NCBI GenBank assembly: GCA_973895155.1 | Contig: OZ316895.1 | Coordinates: 5,580,001 to 5,644,000 of the forward strand | Length of the DNA: 64,000 nt | Source: Marsupella aquatica | Lineage: Eukaryota; Marchantiophyta | Direction: 5' to 3' | Part shown: positions 24,424 to 35,220 of the stretch, piece after piece | Layout of the letters: each line of letters opens with the position of its first letter | Position numbering within the stretch: position 1 is the first letter of the stretch | Translations under genes and position numbers: made by a program | The notes under the pieces: model-generated | What the model was told of the DNA's origin: nothing | Databases searched by the model: none | What the model saw: only the letters and a program-made list of their open reading frames with translations

Positions 24424-25726
24424 CTCTCAATTGGACCTGAAGTTCTCACATGCAACCAACCCTTTTGGAATCTGACTGCTTGAAGGGAGCAAACTTGCTT
24501 CACCATGCAGCTGCCATGTAAATGAATGCAAGGTGCATGCAACCTGAATAGCAACACCCAGTTTGCATCATGGTCATGTATGTGATTCCTGTCGCTCGCT
24601 AGCTGGTGCCAAAATTTGTGTTGCCTTAAAAAGTGTTGTGACAGGATCACCATCTCTCCAAACCCGGTAGTAACTTAGTGATATATAACTCATAATTGCG
24701 TATATATGTTGAAGGACAAGTAGGTTTAGCAAAAGTGACTGATTTTTAAATGTATTTATTTGGTTAGTTCTAATGAGTTGATTCGCAACCGGGAGTGGGA
24801 GTTGAGAGGGTTTTTTGGTGATGATGATATTTAGTCCTAGGGTGGCATTGGAACCCTTGAGGGGATCCTAGGAATTGGAGGCCAAGTGAGAGGCCAAGGT
24901 GTAAGCGTCCTGATGGGTGGGGCCTTGCCGGGAGCTCCACGTGAGGCGCAAAATGGGAAGAATGACCAAAATATAGAAATATATTGTTGAAACTTAAAAC
25001 AGACATTGTTGTGCGGACAAGGGAAACCAAATGAAACCAAATTGAGTTTACAATTGACTAGAATTTCAGCAGAAATTGAGAACTTACAATAATTGTATTG
25101 GCAAGTACCAAGTTTGGGCACGTAGACGTACGACTATCTCTTTATGAGCTCAATGCATATTGGGCTGAATGCTCATGCATTATACAAAAAAACTTGAGAT
25201 GATTAAAAATGCTGGTGAGGCACGGAAGTGCCTTGCGTAGGGGAGTGCAAGACAGCAAGACTTGACAGCCGCAAGCTCCAAAGGTGGCATTGTGGGGAGG
25301 GAAAAGTTTTTTCCTTGAATATCTCCGCATTTCTTCCAGCACCTCTCCCCTTTCTCTCCTCCCCCTCCCAGCACAAGGGTGTATGTGGGAGGGTGTGTGA
25401 GGTTCCAGGGGTGCGGGAGGGAGGGTTGTGGTTGCAGCGTCAAGGGGAGCATCCACATACACAAAGGTAAGGTATTCCTTACCAAGGCCCTGTCTCGTCC
25501 TCTCTTTGAACGTCACCGTTTTTCTATTGGAGTTCAGGACTTGTCTTCAGCTCTTTCATTATCTTCTGTATATTCCGAAGAGTTCTCCAACACATAATCA
25601 CCTGATGTCTCATCATTGCTTCCTTCCATGAACAACGTCTACCATGACACCATCTAGCACACCCTGCTCCAAGTTATCTCTCTTGACATTATGTTGTGCT
25701 TATTTGACACTTGGTGCGAGGGAGGG

Positions 25727-25990
25727 TGTTGGAAATCAAATGATTTCCATGTACTTTGACGCTACAAAGTTCGCTACATTAGTGACTATACTCTATCATA
25801 GTTTTAGCTCCACTCCCTGAGATTCCGGGAGCGTTCCTCTGTGACGTATGCAGCTCCACTCCATCCCCTACAGATGCTTTCTTGTGGCTGCCGTTTGTAC
25901 CTTAGCTCTTCTTGCTGGCCTACGTTTCATTTCCGCTCCTATATTTAGCTGGCCGGGCTCCCCCGCTGGGTTCCTGGCTCCTAGAAAGTT
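25727..25990 (+). repeat. Probable 5' LTR of the copia relic
   Basis: It begins TGTTGGAAATC after GGAGGG and ends just before the primer-binding site. An AT-rich CTCCTATATTTAG near 25937-25950 could be its TATA region. I do not see a clean terminal CA, so the 3' end is approximate, and no second LTR is present to confirm it. Confidence 0.55.
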
Positions 25991-25994
25991 TATA

Positions 25995-26006
25995 TGGTAT
26001 TAGAGC
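25995..26006 (+). promoter_or_regulatory. Primer-binding site, initiator-Met tRNA type
   Basis: TGGTATTAGAGC differs by one base from TGGTATCAGAGC, the usual copia primer-binding site complementary to the 3' end of initiator tRNA-Met. It lies between the LTR-like segment and Gag. Confidence 0.75.
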
Positions 26007-28537
26007 CTCCACAAGAGGAGGACCTGTCTGACTTGGTCACAATAGTCCTGTAGTTTTTGTCCTGATAGAAAGTAGATAAGAATCACTTTACTTAGGAGTC
26101 TAGTGCCGTAGTTGTTCTAACAATCTTCCTATTGTGGATTTTTTTTGGTCATAACGTGGAGTTGGTAAGTATCACTCTATTAAGGACTTTAGTACCTCAT
26201 AGTGAGTTACATTTATCCTAGACAGTGGTCTTTACGTATCAGGTGAGATTTCCTTGTGCAAAGCAATTAGACCTTTGTTTACTCTAGGTGTCCAAATCAT
26301 GGATCAATCAGTCAACTACTCCATGGCAACTATCCACTTTGGGCTTACAAGATGGAACAGAGCCTCGAGCAGAGCTTCATCAAAGAGCAAATCTGGTACT
26401 GTGTTTGATAAGTTGTCCCTGGCGTGGCCCACCCGAGTGATCCTATCGCTCCTACTCAAGATGAGGTTGGTACAGACAAGTCCAAGGCTCTCTACATGCT
26501 CACCAAAGTTGTGGAGGATAGGATACTAGCATGTTACACTCGCATTCATGATCCAGCTGTCTTATGGGTTGAGCTTCATCGTACCTATGCAGGGAAAACA
26601 TAGACTATTAAGTTTGAAATTCAAGAATCTGCCACAATGTCTGTCAATTTCAGTACCTTGAATGATTTGCTTAATGAACTTGCTGCTGTAGGTCTCACCT
26701 TCACAGATGAGGAATTACACGAAATTGTTATTGATGCCCTTCCACCTAGCTGGGAGACTTTCTCGACTGTTTTGGTAGGGAGGGAGACAATGCCTTCATT
26801 TTCTCAGCTGGAGAATCTGATCCGTGAAGAAGAGACCTGTCGTGGGTCCTAGAGCTTTGTTGGAGAAGAAGAAGCCATGTTTGCCAGATCCGTCCAACAC
26901 TTCAACCAAAGAAACCTTGGTGGACGCTACAACCCTGGATGTGGGAACTGTGGACAAGGTCATTGTCGTGTAGGCCCAAAAGTGGGCCCCAACATCATGC
27001 AAGCTCAAGGAGTTTGCCACACCTGTGGGGATACCAATCACTATGCACTAGAGTGTCCTCTCGAGGACTGGAGACTGAGCTCTAGCGCTTGATCACACGT
27101 CTGAATCAAACCTCATTGGGTAACAATTGTGCTGCCAGCTTGGTTGAAACCAAGGACGCTCCACAGCCCGATTTTGAGGAATATTTTGATACTAATCTAC
27201 CCATTGCCAATCAGATCTTGGAAGCCAATTTTATTGAGTTGGCCACTCCTGCAAAATGGATTTTCAATAGTGGTGCTAATACTCATCTGACGGGTGAATC
27301 TGTTGGTTTATCCAATTTTGTATCCCTTCCCTGTGGTTCCATCGTTGCTACTGCCGAAGACAGTGTCCTGGACATCAAAGGGAAGGGCACTTTGACCTTG
27401 GATGAGAATAAAGTCAACAATATTTTGTATGTCCCGAGTGCTAGACGAAATTTACTGTTTGTTGGTTGCCTGGCTAATCTTGGGCACACTATTTGTTTCA
27501 CCGCTCAGCATTTCATGTTTTTGACAAGCATCAGGATGTACGTCTATATGGGGCTCGTGATCCTCATAGCCGTCTCTACACTATGGTGGCCAAGCCACCC
27601 CGGCCCTTGTCGTTAGCTTCTTCACTAGAACCAATCGCTTCGTGCAATCTGGTCACTACTACAATATCTTCTTCAACAGCCCTCTGGCATAAGCACCTTG
27701 GGCATATACATATTTCAACGGCTCTCCTACATGAGCTCTACTGGGATGGTGGACGGCCTCCCATTGCTTCCTCACGTACATGATGTGTGCACTACTTGTC
27801 TTGCAGGCAAACAAACTCACGACCGAATTCCAAGTCATTCAACGACCATCACAGTACGTCCTTTCAAATTAATTCATTCTGACGTATGGGGCCATGCTCT
27901 GGTTCCATCCCTCAATGGCGCACGTTACATTCTCACCTTTACGGATGATTATACTTGTTATACCTGGGTGTTTTTCCTTCATTTTAAATTTGAAGTCTTC
28001 TCCACATTTCAGAATTTCCATGCCTCCATCAACACTCAATTTCAAGGTAAGTGTAATTTCTATACCTGACTGTATTAATATCTATACCTTGCATGTATAG
28101 AGGGAGGTATAGACCAGGTATGGATTTATGAAAAAACAAAAGTAGGTTTAAGGGTTTGGGGAATTAATAGGGGAGGCGCCCACCTCTCAATCAATCTGTC
28201 ACAAAAAGACAAGAAAATCATGAGGTATGAGTGTAAGCATTTTTTACGAGGGTGTAGGGGAGGCCTTGGTGACATCTTGGCTAAGTTGCTATATGGTGAA
28301 TGCACATTTCCAAAACTCCTATACCCACTCAGCACTGGTTTAGACCAATGGATTTTAAATGGAAGTCTCCTATTGTGAAATCAAAATCTTTATTAACCAC
28401 AAAAAGCCAAGAACAGTAGTCTCATGCAAGAACAACCTACTGACGCTGAAATGTATAGGTCATACAATCTGCATTCCAATGGTTGGTGCACTTGAGGTAA
28501 GTGATCCAAAGGATCCACTTGGGCAGCGATGGGGATA

Positions 28538-28569
28538 TCAATATAATATAATATAATATAATATAATAT
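28538..28569. repeat. ATATA pentanucleotide microsatellite
   Basis: About six tandem ATATA units, ending at ATATGAGAC. Confidence 0.95.
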
Positions 28570-29776
28570 GAGACTCTTGGGATTCAGAGATCACTATAGC
28601 CAATTAAATAGCAAGACCTGGATTTTTTTTCTGTGGTTGAAGGAGAGGGGAGAAAATTTGGGGTGAGTTCAATTTGGAACAAATTAAATGTTTCTCCCCT
28701 CAAAAAACATGAGCCTTTCTTAACTGTCTACAAGCTTGTATGGGATCTGGATCCCCAACTTTGACATAGTCTCATAGGATGTCTAAGCTAAATTGTTAAT
28801 CTATGGGATCAGGCACTAACTAACTGTGGTGTCAAGGGCTTAAACTAAAGGACCTTGCTTTGCATGGAAAGAACATTGTCAGATCGTACATATCTAAGTT
28901 CAAAGGTTTGGAGGGAGGTTCCATCAAAGCTTATGGCTCTTTAATTTAGCTCATTCCCCAAAACATGACAAACCTCAGCCAGGATTAGGTTTTCAAACAC
29001 CTTAAAATCTCCACTATGATCTTCATTTTTACTTGAGCCTTGGTCTGTCACTACTTAAAATATTGAGAGTACGTATTCCATGGCTGGGGGCATATCAGTA
29101 CAGACAGATCCATAGTGTAAAACAATCCTATAGTTCTCAAAGAATCTTGCAGAAATTCACACTGCAACATTTATTACTACCATACAGAGGATGGGGTTTA
29201 CATGCTTGTGAAATTAGGAACAATTGGTAATATCCATGCACATTAATGAAGAATCCGGTATGACTAATGAGATTGCTGCCCACGTCCATTGCCCTACTGC
29301 ATTATTGTTATAAGTATGAAAAACGAGATCACTTTTCTGTGCAGCACACTCTTGGTCACTAGTAGACGAGCAGGCTTGGGCCCAGTAGGTTCACTTGGGG
29401 TTTCAAATCCTGCCTGGCGCATGCTTCTTTGTAACAAACCCCACCAGTGGAGTTCATTCACCAGTTTCAATACTTACAAAACAATTGCGAACACATCTTT
29501 CGCGGGCAGTGGACAGGTATTGCCGCATGGGAGCCTCAATATTGTCATTCAAAGGGAATCTTATGAAGGATAGGGAGTATAATTATGTACATTCCCGGAG
29601 TGGAAGCCCAGATGGACCTATGTGTTTGCTAAAATCCGCAGATAGACTTTTGCAACTGGGGATGGACTGCAACAAAACCCTATGCACCAGTTTGATATAT
29701 ACCAGTCGGAAGACTCCATGAAATGTGACAGAAAACAAGACAACCAAGTTGATGTCAAACTGCCAAAAACACAAAA

Positions 29777-29880
29777 GGCACACATCCCAGAGACATGATT
29801 CCATAGGCAAACGGCCCAATCAAGTGGAGGCATACATCCTGGAGACATGATTCCATAGGTGAACTGCCCAATCGAGGGGA
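29777..29880. repeat. 52-bp tandem duplication
   Basis: Units 29777-29828 and 29829-29880 both contain GAGACATGATTCCATAGG and CTGCCCAATC/CGGCCCAATC at the same offset. They differ at about eight positions, and a further GGCA starts a partial third copy. Confidence 0.85.
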
Positions 29881-30053
29881 GGCAACCAAAGAGCCAACAA
29901 GTGGGGGGGGGAAGTCCACCACAATAACAGCCAAGAGCAAAAAACATAAAACCCTACCTAATGGCAAACTGAAGAGCCAGGTAGAGCTCCAGGGTGAATT
30001 GCATGTGAGGGTCAAGCAAAGGAATTGCACAAAAGGTCTTAAAACCAACCCGG

Positions 30054-30113
30054 CCTCACCCCTAAAACCATGCTTGGAAATAGCCTCACCTCTAAAACCA
30101 TGCTTGGAAAGTA
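30054..30113. repeat. 30-bp tandem duplication
   Basis: Two adjacent units containing TAAAACCATGCTTGGAAA, beginning CCTCACCCC and CCTCACCTC. It is non-coding. Confidence 0.85.
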
Positions 30114-30377
30114 GTAGCTCTCTCAGTTTTTCATGAAAGTTGACAGGTTCTATCATCCACCCAAGAGCACCCACTTCATCTATTCTTTAGGTACTAGACT
30201 TTTAGGGTGTTAGTCTCTGGGGTTTTTCCTCGTGGCCTTCAGCTAGTTTAGGTCTCTTGCCAGTGGGAGGGAAGGGCGCCTTTTGTTTTGGGCAGTGTGT
30301 GCTATATGAAGGAAGAGTTATTCCCTGGGAGCAAGGGGGCGGGGGTGCTCGTATCCCGTGCCCATGGAACTTGCCCT

Positions 30378-30954
30378 CAGGGTTTATGAGTTCCTAATCT
30401 ACAACACGCACTTAATCCGAAACTCCCCTCATATCCGAAAAGTCCCGTCACGTTGAACACGTTGGAATTGTATTGGTTTGACTCCGCCGATTCTGCGGAC
30501 GATGAATCTGCTCTAACTGTAGAGCAAGAGAGGATGAAAATTTCCTGCTGAAGTTTCCTACAGACATGGTGTCATTCCCCCTCTTCGCGGGCTTGCTTTT
30601 CGACTGGAACCGACGTCGATTCTAGGTTTAAGCCTCAGCAAACAAGTTGCTTGGCTGTTTTTTTAGCATCTGAGTGCAGCAAATGCTTCTCGTCATGACT
30701 CCCAGTCTCTATTCTGTCATTTGTGGACGCTCTGTAATATCGTACCTGTCATGTGATTGCGCAAGATTTACGTTCTTGTTGGCTTAAAGCGTGAGAATTT
30801 ACCTAGAGGTCGGAGGGATTTCGTTATGTCATTTTACTAAACATTCACCTTATGGATCGGCGAAGAGTAAAGATCCAGCAGGTGATGGTCCAGTACGTGA
30901 TTAAAGTAGTGTTCTAGAGGTCACTGGGGATTCTTCTTATTCATGTTTTGATGA
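30378..30954 (+). pseudogene. Decayed copy of the helicase promoter, exon 1 and start of intron 1
   Basis: About 577 bases align in order with 150-752 of this window. Shared landmarks: CAGGGTTTATG, GAACACGTTGGAA, GATGAATCT, GAGAGGATGA, the ATG region, GCATC(T/G)GAGTGCAGC, ATTCACCT(T/C)ATGGAT, GGCGAAGAGTA and CTAGAGGTCACT(G/C)GGGAT. The copy of exon 1 starts at ATG 30566 and reads MVSFPLFAGLLFDWN before a stop at what corresponds to the exon end, so it encodes nothing useful. The copied block stops inside intron 1, so this is a genomic duplication and not a retrocopy. It ends about 110 bases before the start codon of the ZNHIT3-type gene. Confidence 0.85.
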
Positions 30955-31065
30955 CATGCACAAATTTGCATGGCGCACAAGATTTGGAGTCACTCCACCG
31001 CCATGATTGAACTCGACTAGAAGATAAAAAGACGCCAACGCTAGCTTTCCTCCGATCATTTATCG

Positions 31066-33039
31066 ATGGCGCCCAAGTGCGGTGTGTGTGTCGACTGTGA
31101 GTCCAAGTACAAGTGCCCGGTCTGCCGGACTCCCTAGTACGTACATTGCTCTTTGAATGTGGGACTGGTGCTGAGAAGGGGCTTCTGGCCTCTTTCCGTC
31201 ATTTATTCGTTTGTAGGGTTTAGGGTTTTTGGCTTTGAGTGACACCCAAAACTTACCCAGTAGAGGATGGAGGAGAATTTGTGTCGTGCATAGGATGTGG
31301 AGGCTGTGGAGGCTGTGGAGGCGATCATCGTTTGGATTCTAGACCCCGATGTTAGAGAATTCTGTGTACTGGATGCAGGCTGACCTTTGGTATTGAATGT
31401 AGGGTTTAGGGTTTAAGGTTCAGGATCCTTGACGTTACCTATGAGGTCCTCCCCAGGTTCGGCTGGGGAGATGATTTGAGAATATAAATTAAGAGGAGAG
31501 AGTATTAACGCCACATCTTCGGAGAAAATTACCTGTGATCCTAGAAGCAAGGAATAAGTCTATTTGATTAGTTTGTGGGATTTTGTCGACAAGCAGCTCT
31601 GCTTTTGTTCACGTCTTAATCCCATCTTTTGGTGGATTGTGTATCTGCAGCTGCTCATTGCCGTGCTACAAAACCCACAAGGGTGAGCTCTTACAGAATT
31701 AATTCCTCATTTTGCGCTGGGGTCAACTTTTGAAATTGGTCTTTGCCAACCAATCCTGATGATGAGGTTCCTGTCGTGCAAATACACTAAAATTTTCCGT
31801 CACCATTTCAATTTGGAATCATCTAATTGTCCGTATGTCTTCTCTACTCTTACAGAAAGTCCCTGCGGCAAGCCTGTTGCTTCATTGCAAGTTGGAGAAG
31901 GTGAGCATCAAATTTTATTACAAGAGTGGGGCTGTTGCTTTTCTCAGCTTTTTGCAGCTTACAACTATTAAAGCATGTTCTTGAGACCCCTCTCAAACCC
32001 AGGACGCCCAATATTAGCCAGATAGGGAATCGTCCTTTCGTTCTACTTTGAATGTCTGATTTGACCCACTCATGCTCTGCCTAACGGGAATGTTATGTTC
32101 GACTCCATGAAGAGAAAGCCCCAGGACAGCCACCCCGCTCATTTGAGGAGGATGAAGACGAGTCTGGATGGAGATTACGACGAAGCCAACTAGAGGCTCT
32201 TGGTGCTTCTTCTTGCTTTCTAGTCTGTGGTTTTCATTGACACTTTGGTCATATTTGGTCTCTGATCAGAACGGATTTGGCGAGTTTAAGGTTTTTGGCA
32301 ACATTTGTATTTAGCTTCCTTTCTAATCTTTCGCAGCACAGCTTTTGGATTTTCGTGAAACTTTTCTTGTTTGGATGCAGCTGCCTCAGAAGATATCCGG
32401 CGGATGTTGAGGGATGATGAGTTACGAAAATTAATTCAGAACGTGGATTCTTCCATCACTCCCGAGAAGGTATGTCGTAGCAAAAGTGCATTAGTTCGTG
32501 CTCATAAGCTCTTAAACAAACAAGGACGGAGCTAGATGGCTTCATGAAGGGAGTCTGGGGACTTGGCAGCTTTACTGTACTTAAACCACCACTGGCCACA
32601 TAAAAGGAGAAGTGTCCAAGACTTCTCCCTTTTTCAAATTCCTCTCCTCTACCGTGACACTTTGCTCCACAATTTCAGGATAAGGTGCTAAAAATGGTGA
32701 AACCTGGTGGAACCAGGTTTTTGTCATGGCTAGTGGCTCTTCAATTGGAAGTGAAGATGAGAAATTTTCTAGTTCTGACGAGCTGACCTTTTGTGCAGGA
32801 TCTGGACAAGGCTATGGAGGGACCTGCATTTAGAGAATTCACAGATACGGTAATCAATTTTTGAAGCCTGCTGTTTATCAAATTGGAATCGCTTTGTATT
32901 ACCGAAACCCCACAGTGGATCATGTTATAAAACGCACAAGACATCGACGATTATGGGAGCTGAACGGCAATGTCCTTTGGATGTGCAGATCTTAGCAACG
33001 ATTAACTCGGATGAACATTCTCACTTGACTCAATCATGA
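31066..33039 (+). CDS. ZNHIT3: HIT zinc-finger protein, ZNHIT3 type, seven exons
   Basis: Exons: 31066-31136, 31651-31682, 31856-31900, 32113-32202, 32381-32469, 32799-32849 and 32989-33039. All introns are GT-AG and every phase joins, giving 142 residues (human ZNHIT3 is about 155). The HIT finger is complete: Cys5, Cys8, Cys17, Cys20, Cys25, Cys29, His33 and Cys38 (KCGVC, YKCPVCRTPYCSLPCYKTHK, ESPC). After an acidic linker comes the conserved C-terminal region (QLEALAASEDIRRMLRDDEL, LRKLIQNVDSS, DLDKAMEGPAFREFTDTIL). Exon 1 ends inside the Tyr24 codon, which avoids an apparent in-frame TAG. Known role: the yeast and human counterparts (Hit1/ZNHIT3) help assemble box C/D snoRNPs with NUFIP. 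Exons 2 and 3 are only 32 and 45 bases. Confidence 0.92.
31214..31230 (+). promoter_or_regulatory. Telo-box repeats in intron 1 of the ZNHIT3-type gene
   Basis: TAGGGTTTAGGGTTTTTGG here and TAGGGTTTAGGGTTTAAGG near 31400-31418 are double telo-box motifs. In plants these commonly sit in promoters, leaders or first introns of ribosome-biogenesis and translation genes, so they may be regulatory. Their position inside a long first intron is seen directly, while function is inferred. Confidence 0.45.
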
Positions 33040-34471
33040 AAGAACAGTTTTCATTTGAAGTATATTTTGATGGATGAGTTTGGCTGCTGAGGTGAGACAA
33101 TCATGAATGTTGATCCGAAAGTCACCACTGTAAGCCCGCCCTGGAATTCTTTCATTGTGGAGAACAAATCGCGTTTCGTCTGAATACCTATGCAGGTATT
33201 TCTTTATCACCTTGAAAGTAAATATGCTGTAACGAAATGTGTTGTACAGAACAGTTGTATTGCCAAATTCTCTGGGGTCTTCTATGTCATGCTGAGCAAT
33301 GCGTAGGCGACGAGAAATAGAAATTCTGGATTAATAGCAGGAACACCATTTGAGTTGGTTAGCTTGAACAGAAGAACTCTGTAAAGGCCACGTAATGCAC
33401 GGAGCAGTCGTGAGGCTAAATTTTCGAGGGCATTGTTCTCTTATGCTGAGTCGAAGTGTAGGTGATCAAGTGAGGAAAGTCTGGCATGAAAGTAATTACA
33501 TATGAATCCGTGAGGCTAGAAGTGTACCTTTTTGGTCCTGCTATGAACGCATTCAACTGTTAAGCTTTCTAGCGCTCGATTTCTGCCCTCTAAACAGAGT
33601 ATAGTTTCTCCTGAATGTCTGCGAACATGTGACCTTAGTGTTCTCTAGTGTTGCCATATTTTCGAGTCAGAAGACCGGTTATCACGTGTTTATCGGGTAG
33701 CTTTGACTGCAATGATACAATAATATGTCGTGCCCACAACATGTACAGCGTCTATGTTAAGAAAATTCTATCAGTTTTTTCCTTTCCACTAATTTTTGAC
33801 AATTGCTCGTCTCAATTGCTAGTTGAAGGACTGTTCTTTTGTTGAATACGCAGACATGAAACGTGGAAAGGTTTCCTTTGAGGGTTGGGTGCCCAGATTT
33901 AGCAGATTCTACACTAGTGATTCATTCGAGTTGTAACTCTCACTACATCATCCAGTAGCCATCGCCTACAGTTCAATCTCAACAAAATGAGTCCCAGACA
34001 CTTACACAATCTCAAACTTAACACTGAAGGAAAGCAGTCTCGGAAAACACTCACATAATGAGCACTAGTAAAATGGAACTCCTGGGAATAAATAAGGTGG
34101 GGAGATGAGGCTCTTCATGCAATGACAAAAAGGTCCACATGGGGAACACACAAACTCCAATTTCTCCCCACCGGTGCCGGCGGTACATTTGGGTCAAGTT
34201 GCAACAGGGAGGGTAATGGGGAGAGAAACGAAAAGGGGTGAAAGGTGGAAGGGAAGAGTTTTTCAGGGACCCTTGAACTCTATCAACCTGAGCTTTGGTT
34301 AACTCAATACAACTCGGATGTGTTCTTTGAACTGTAGTTAGATAAATGAATGACAAAAGGACAAAAGCGTGTCTCCCAATAAATTTATGCACCCAAATAC
34401 ATTGGTTTGAAAAATTGCATTGGTAGAAAACGGTTCAATCATAGAATGTCCACTTGAGGGAATTTGGCGTA

Positions 34472-35220
34472 CGAGCATCTCCAACCCTATCTGGTTTTGT
34501 CATTGTAGTGGGGCGTTACCATGTAACAGGGTGTTTACCAAATCCTATAAAGAAAATCCTGACCAAAATTCAGGTCCAACTCACTCATTCGAAGCCATTG
34601 GATTTTCAGGAAATGGGGGTGCTGTGTAGTTAGTGTATAATATTAAACTCTCAAACCTATCACAAATTGGTTTAGAGATTAGTCAGCCAATAGCAAAATT
34701 GCACAACCAATATGAAGTGATGCTTGTTATTAGGGTAAGACCCATGATAGCCATTGATTGGGTGCTTGATGAGCTGCAGGGGGTTAGTGGGGACATCCCC
34801 TTCGACATGTGAAGGGTGTCAATGGGGATGTCCCACCCATGAGCAAACACCACTGCTCCCCACACTGCTTCAAAGGGTGAACCGTTGCAAAGTAACCTAA
34901 GGCCAAGTTCAAATGCTGGTCCCTGTTCATGGAGAAGCAGACCCAATTCAACCCAATCAAATCAATCAGAGCAAAGGCCTGGCAGAGAGGTGGACAGTGG
35001 TAAAATTGTAGAAAGAGGGCCTCACCTTTCATCATACAATACCTGACTTTCAAGATTCAATCAATGATAGTTGGATGTGGATACCTTTTGTTTAGGGAAA
35101 CTACCCCATTAGGATTGGGGCTGCTTTTCAGTTGGTCATGATAGCTAGGTGCTGTGAATTAAAAAGGGATGTTGTCAGAATATACCCACTAGGCAGAATC
35201 CCATTGGGTTGGAGATGCTC
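34472..35220. mobile_element. MITE-like DNA element with 16-bp perfect terminal inverted repeats
   Basis: CGAGCATCTCCAACCC at 34472-34487 is exactly matched by its reverse complement at 35205-35220. Ends of this GAGCATCTCCAA type are common in plant DNA transposons. The interior (about 717 bp) holds only short minus-strand frames with no transposase motif, so it would be non-autonomous. I do not see a clear target-site duplication on either side, so the boundaries may be slightly off or the flanks have decayed. Confidence 0.55.

Larger units (their letters stand above)
20687..25726. other. Repeat-rich region without a recognisable gene
   Basis: A 95-codon minus-strand open frame at 20719-21006 (containing KLIYGVDGNQLKYSQSIPF) looks protein-like but I cannot assign it. 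A CT microsatellite lies at 21671-21713. The part from 21780 to 23660 is AT-rich and featureless. A direct/inverted repeat pair lies at 24313-24423. Open frames on both strands around 25142-25600 overlap each other in GC-rich sequence and are probably chance. Confidence 0.4.
25727..28060 (+). mobile_element. Ty1/copia retrotransposon, 5' half only, non-functional
   Basis: Order on the plus strand: LTR-like segment from TGTTGGAAATC at 25727, primer-binding site at 25995, Gag (UBN2-like, with ALYMLTKVVEDRI, DALPPSWETF and LENLIREEETC around 26490-26850), a CCHC zinc knuckle CHTCGDTNHYALEC (about 27018-27060), a protease motif WIFNSGANTHLTGE (27258-27300), a GAG-pre-integrase segment LWHKHLGHIHIS (about 27680) and the start of the integrase core (LIHSDVWG, then FTDDYTCYTWVFF, to about 28045). 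Stops and frame changes occur in Gag and before integrase. The protease aspartate is replaced by Asn (DSG to NSG). Reverse transcriptase, RNase H and the 3' LTR are missing, so this is a truncated relic. Confidence 0.88.
28061..30377. other. Intergenic region with short tandem repeats
   Basis: No gene recognised. It holds an ATATA-type microsatellite (about 28538-28569), a 52-bp tandem duplication (29777-29880) and a 30-bp one (30054-30113). Open frames at 29289-29721 (+) and 29583-30174 (-) overlap on opposite strands. The minus one is repetitive because it translates the tandem duplications. Confidence 0.45.

Noticed and set aside
25142-25631. Several overlapping frames of 67-124 codons on both strands
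   Set aside because: Opposite-strand overlaps in GC-rich sequence, no motif, no splice logic.
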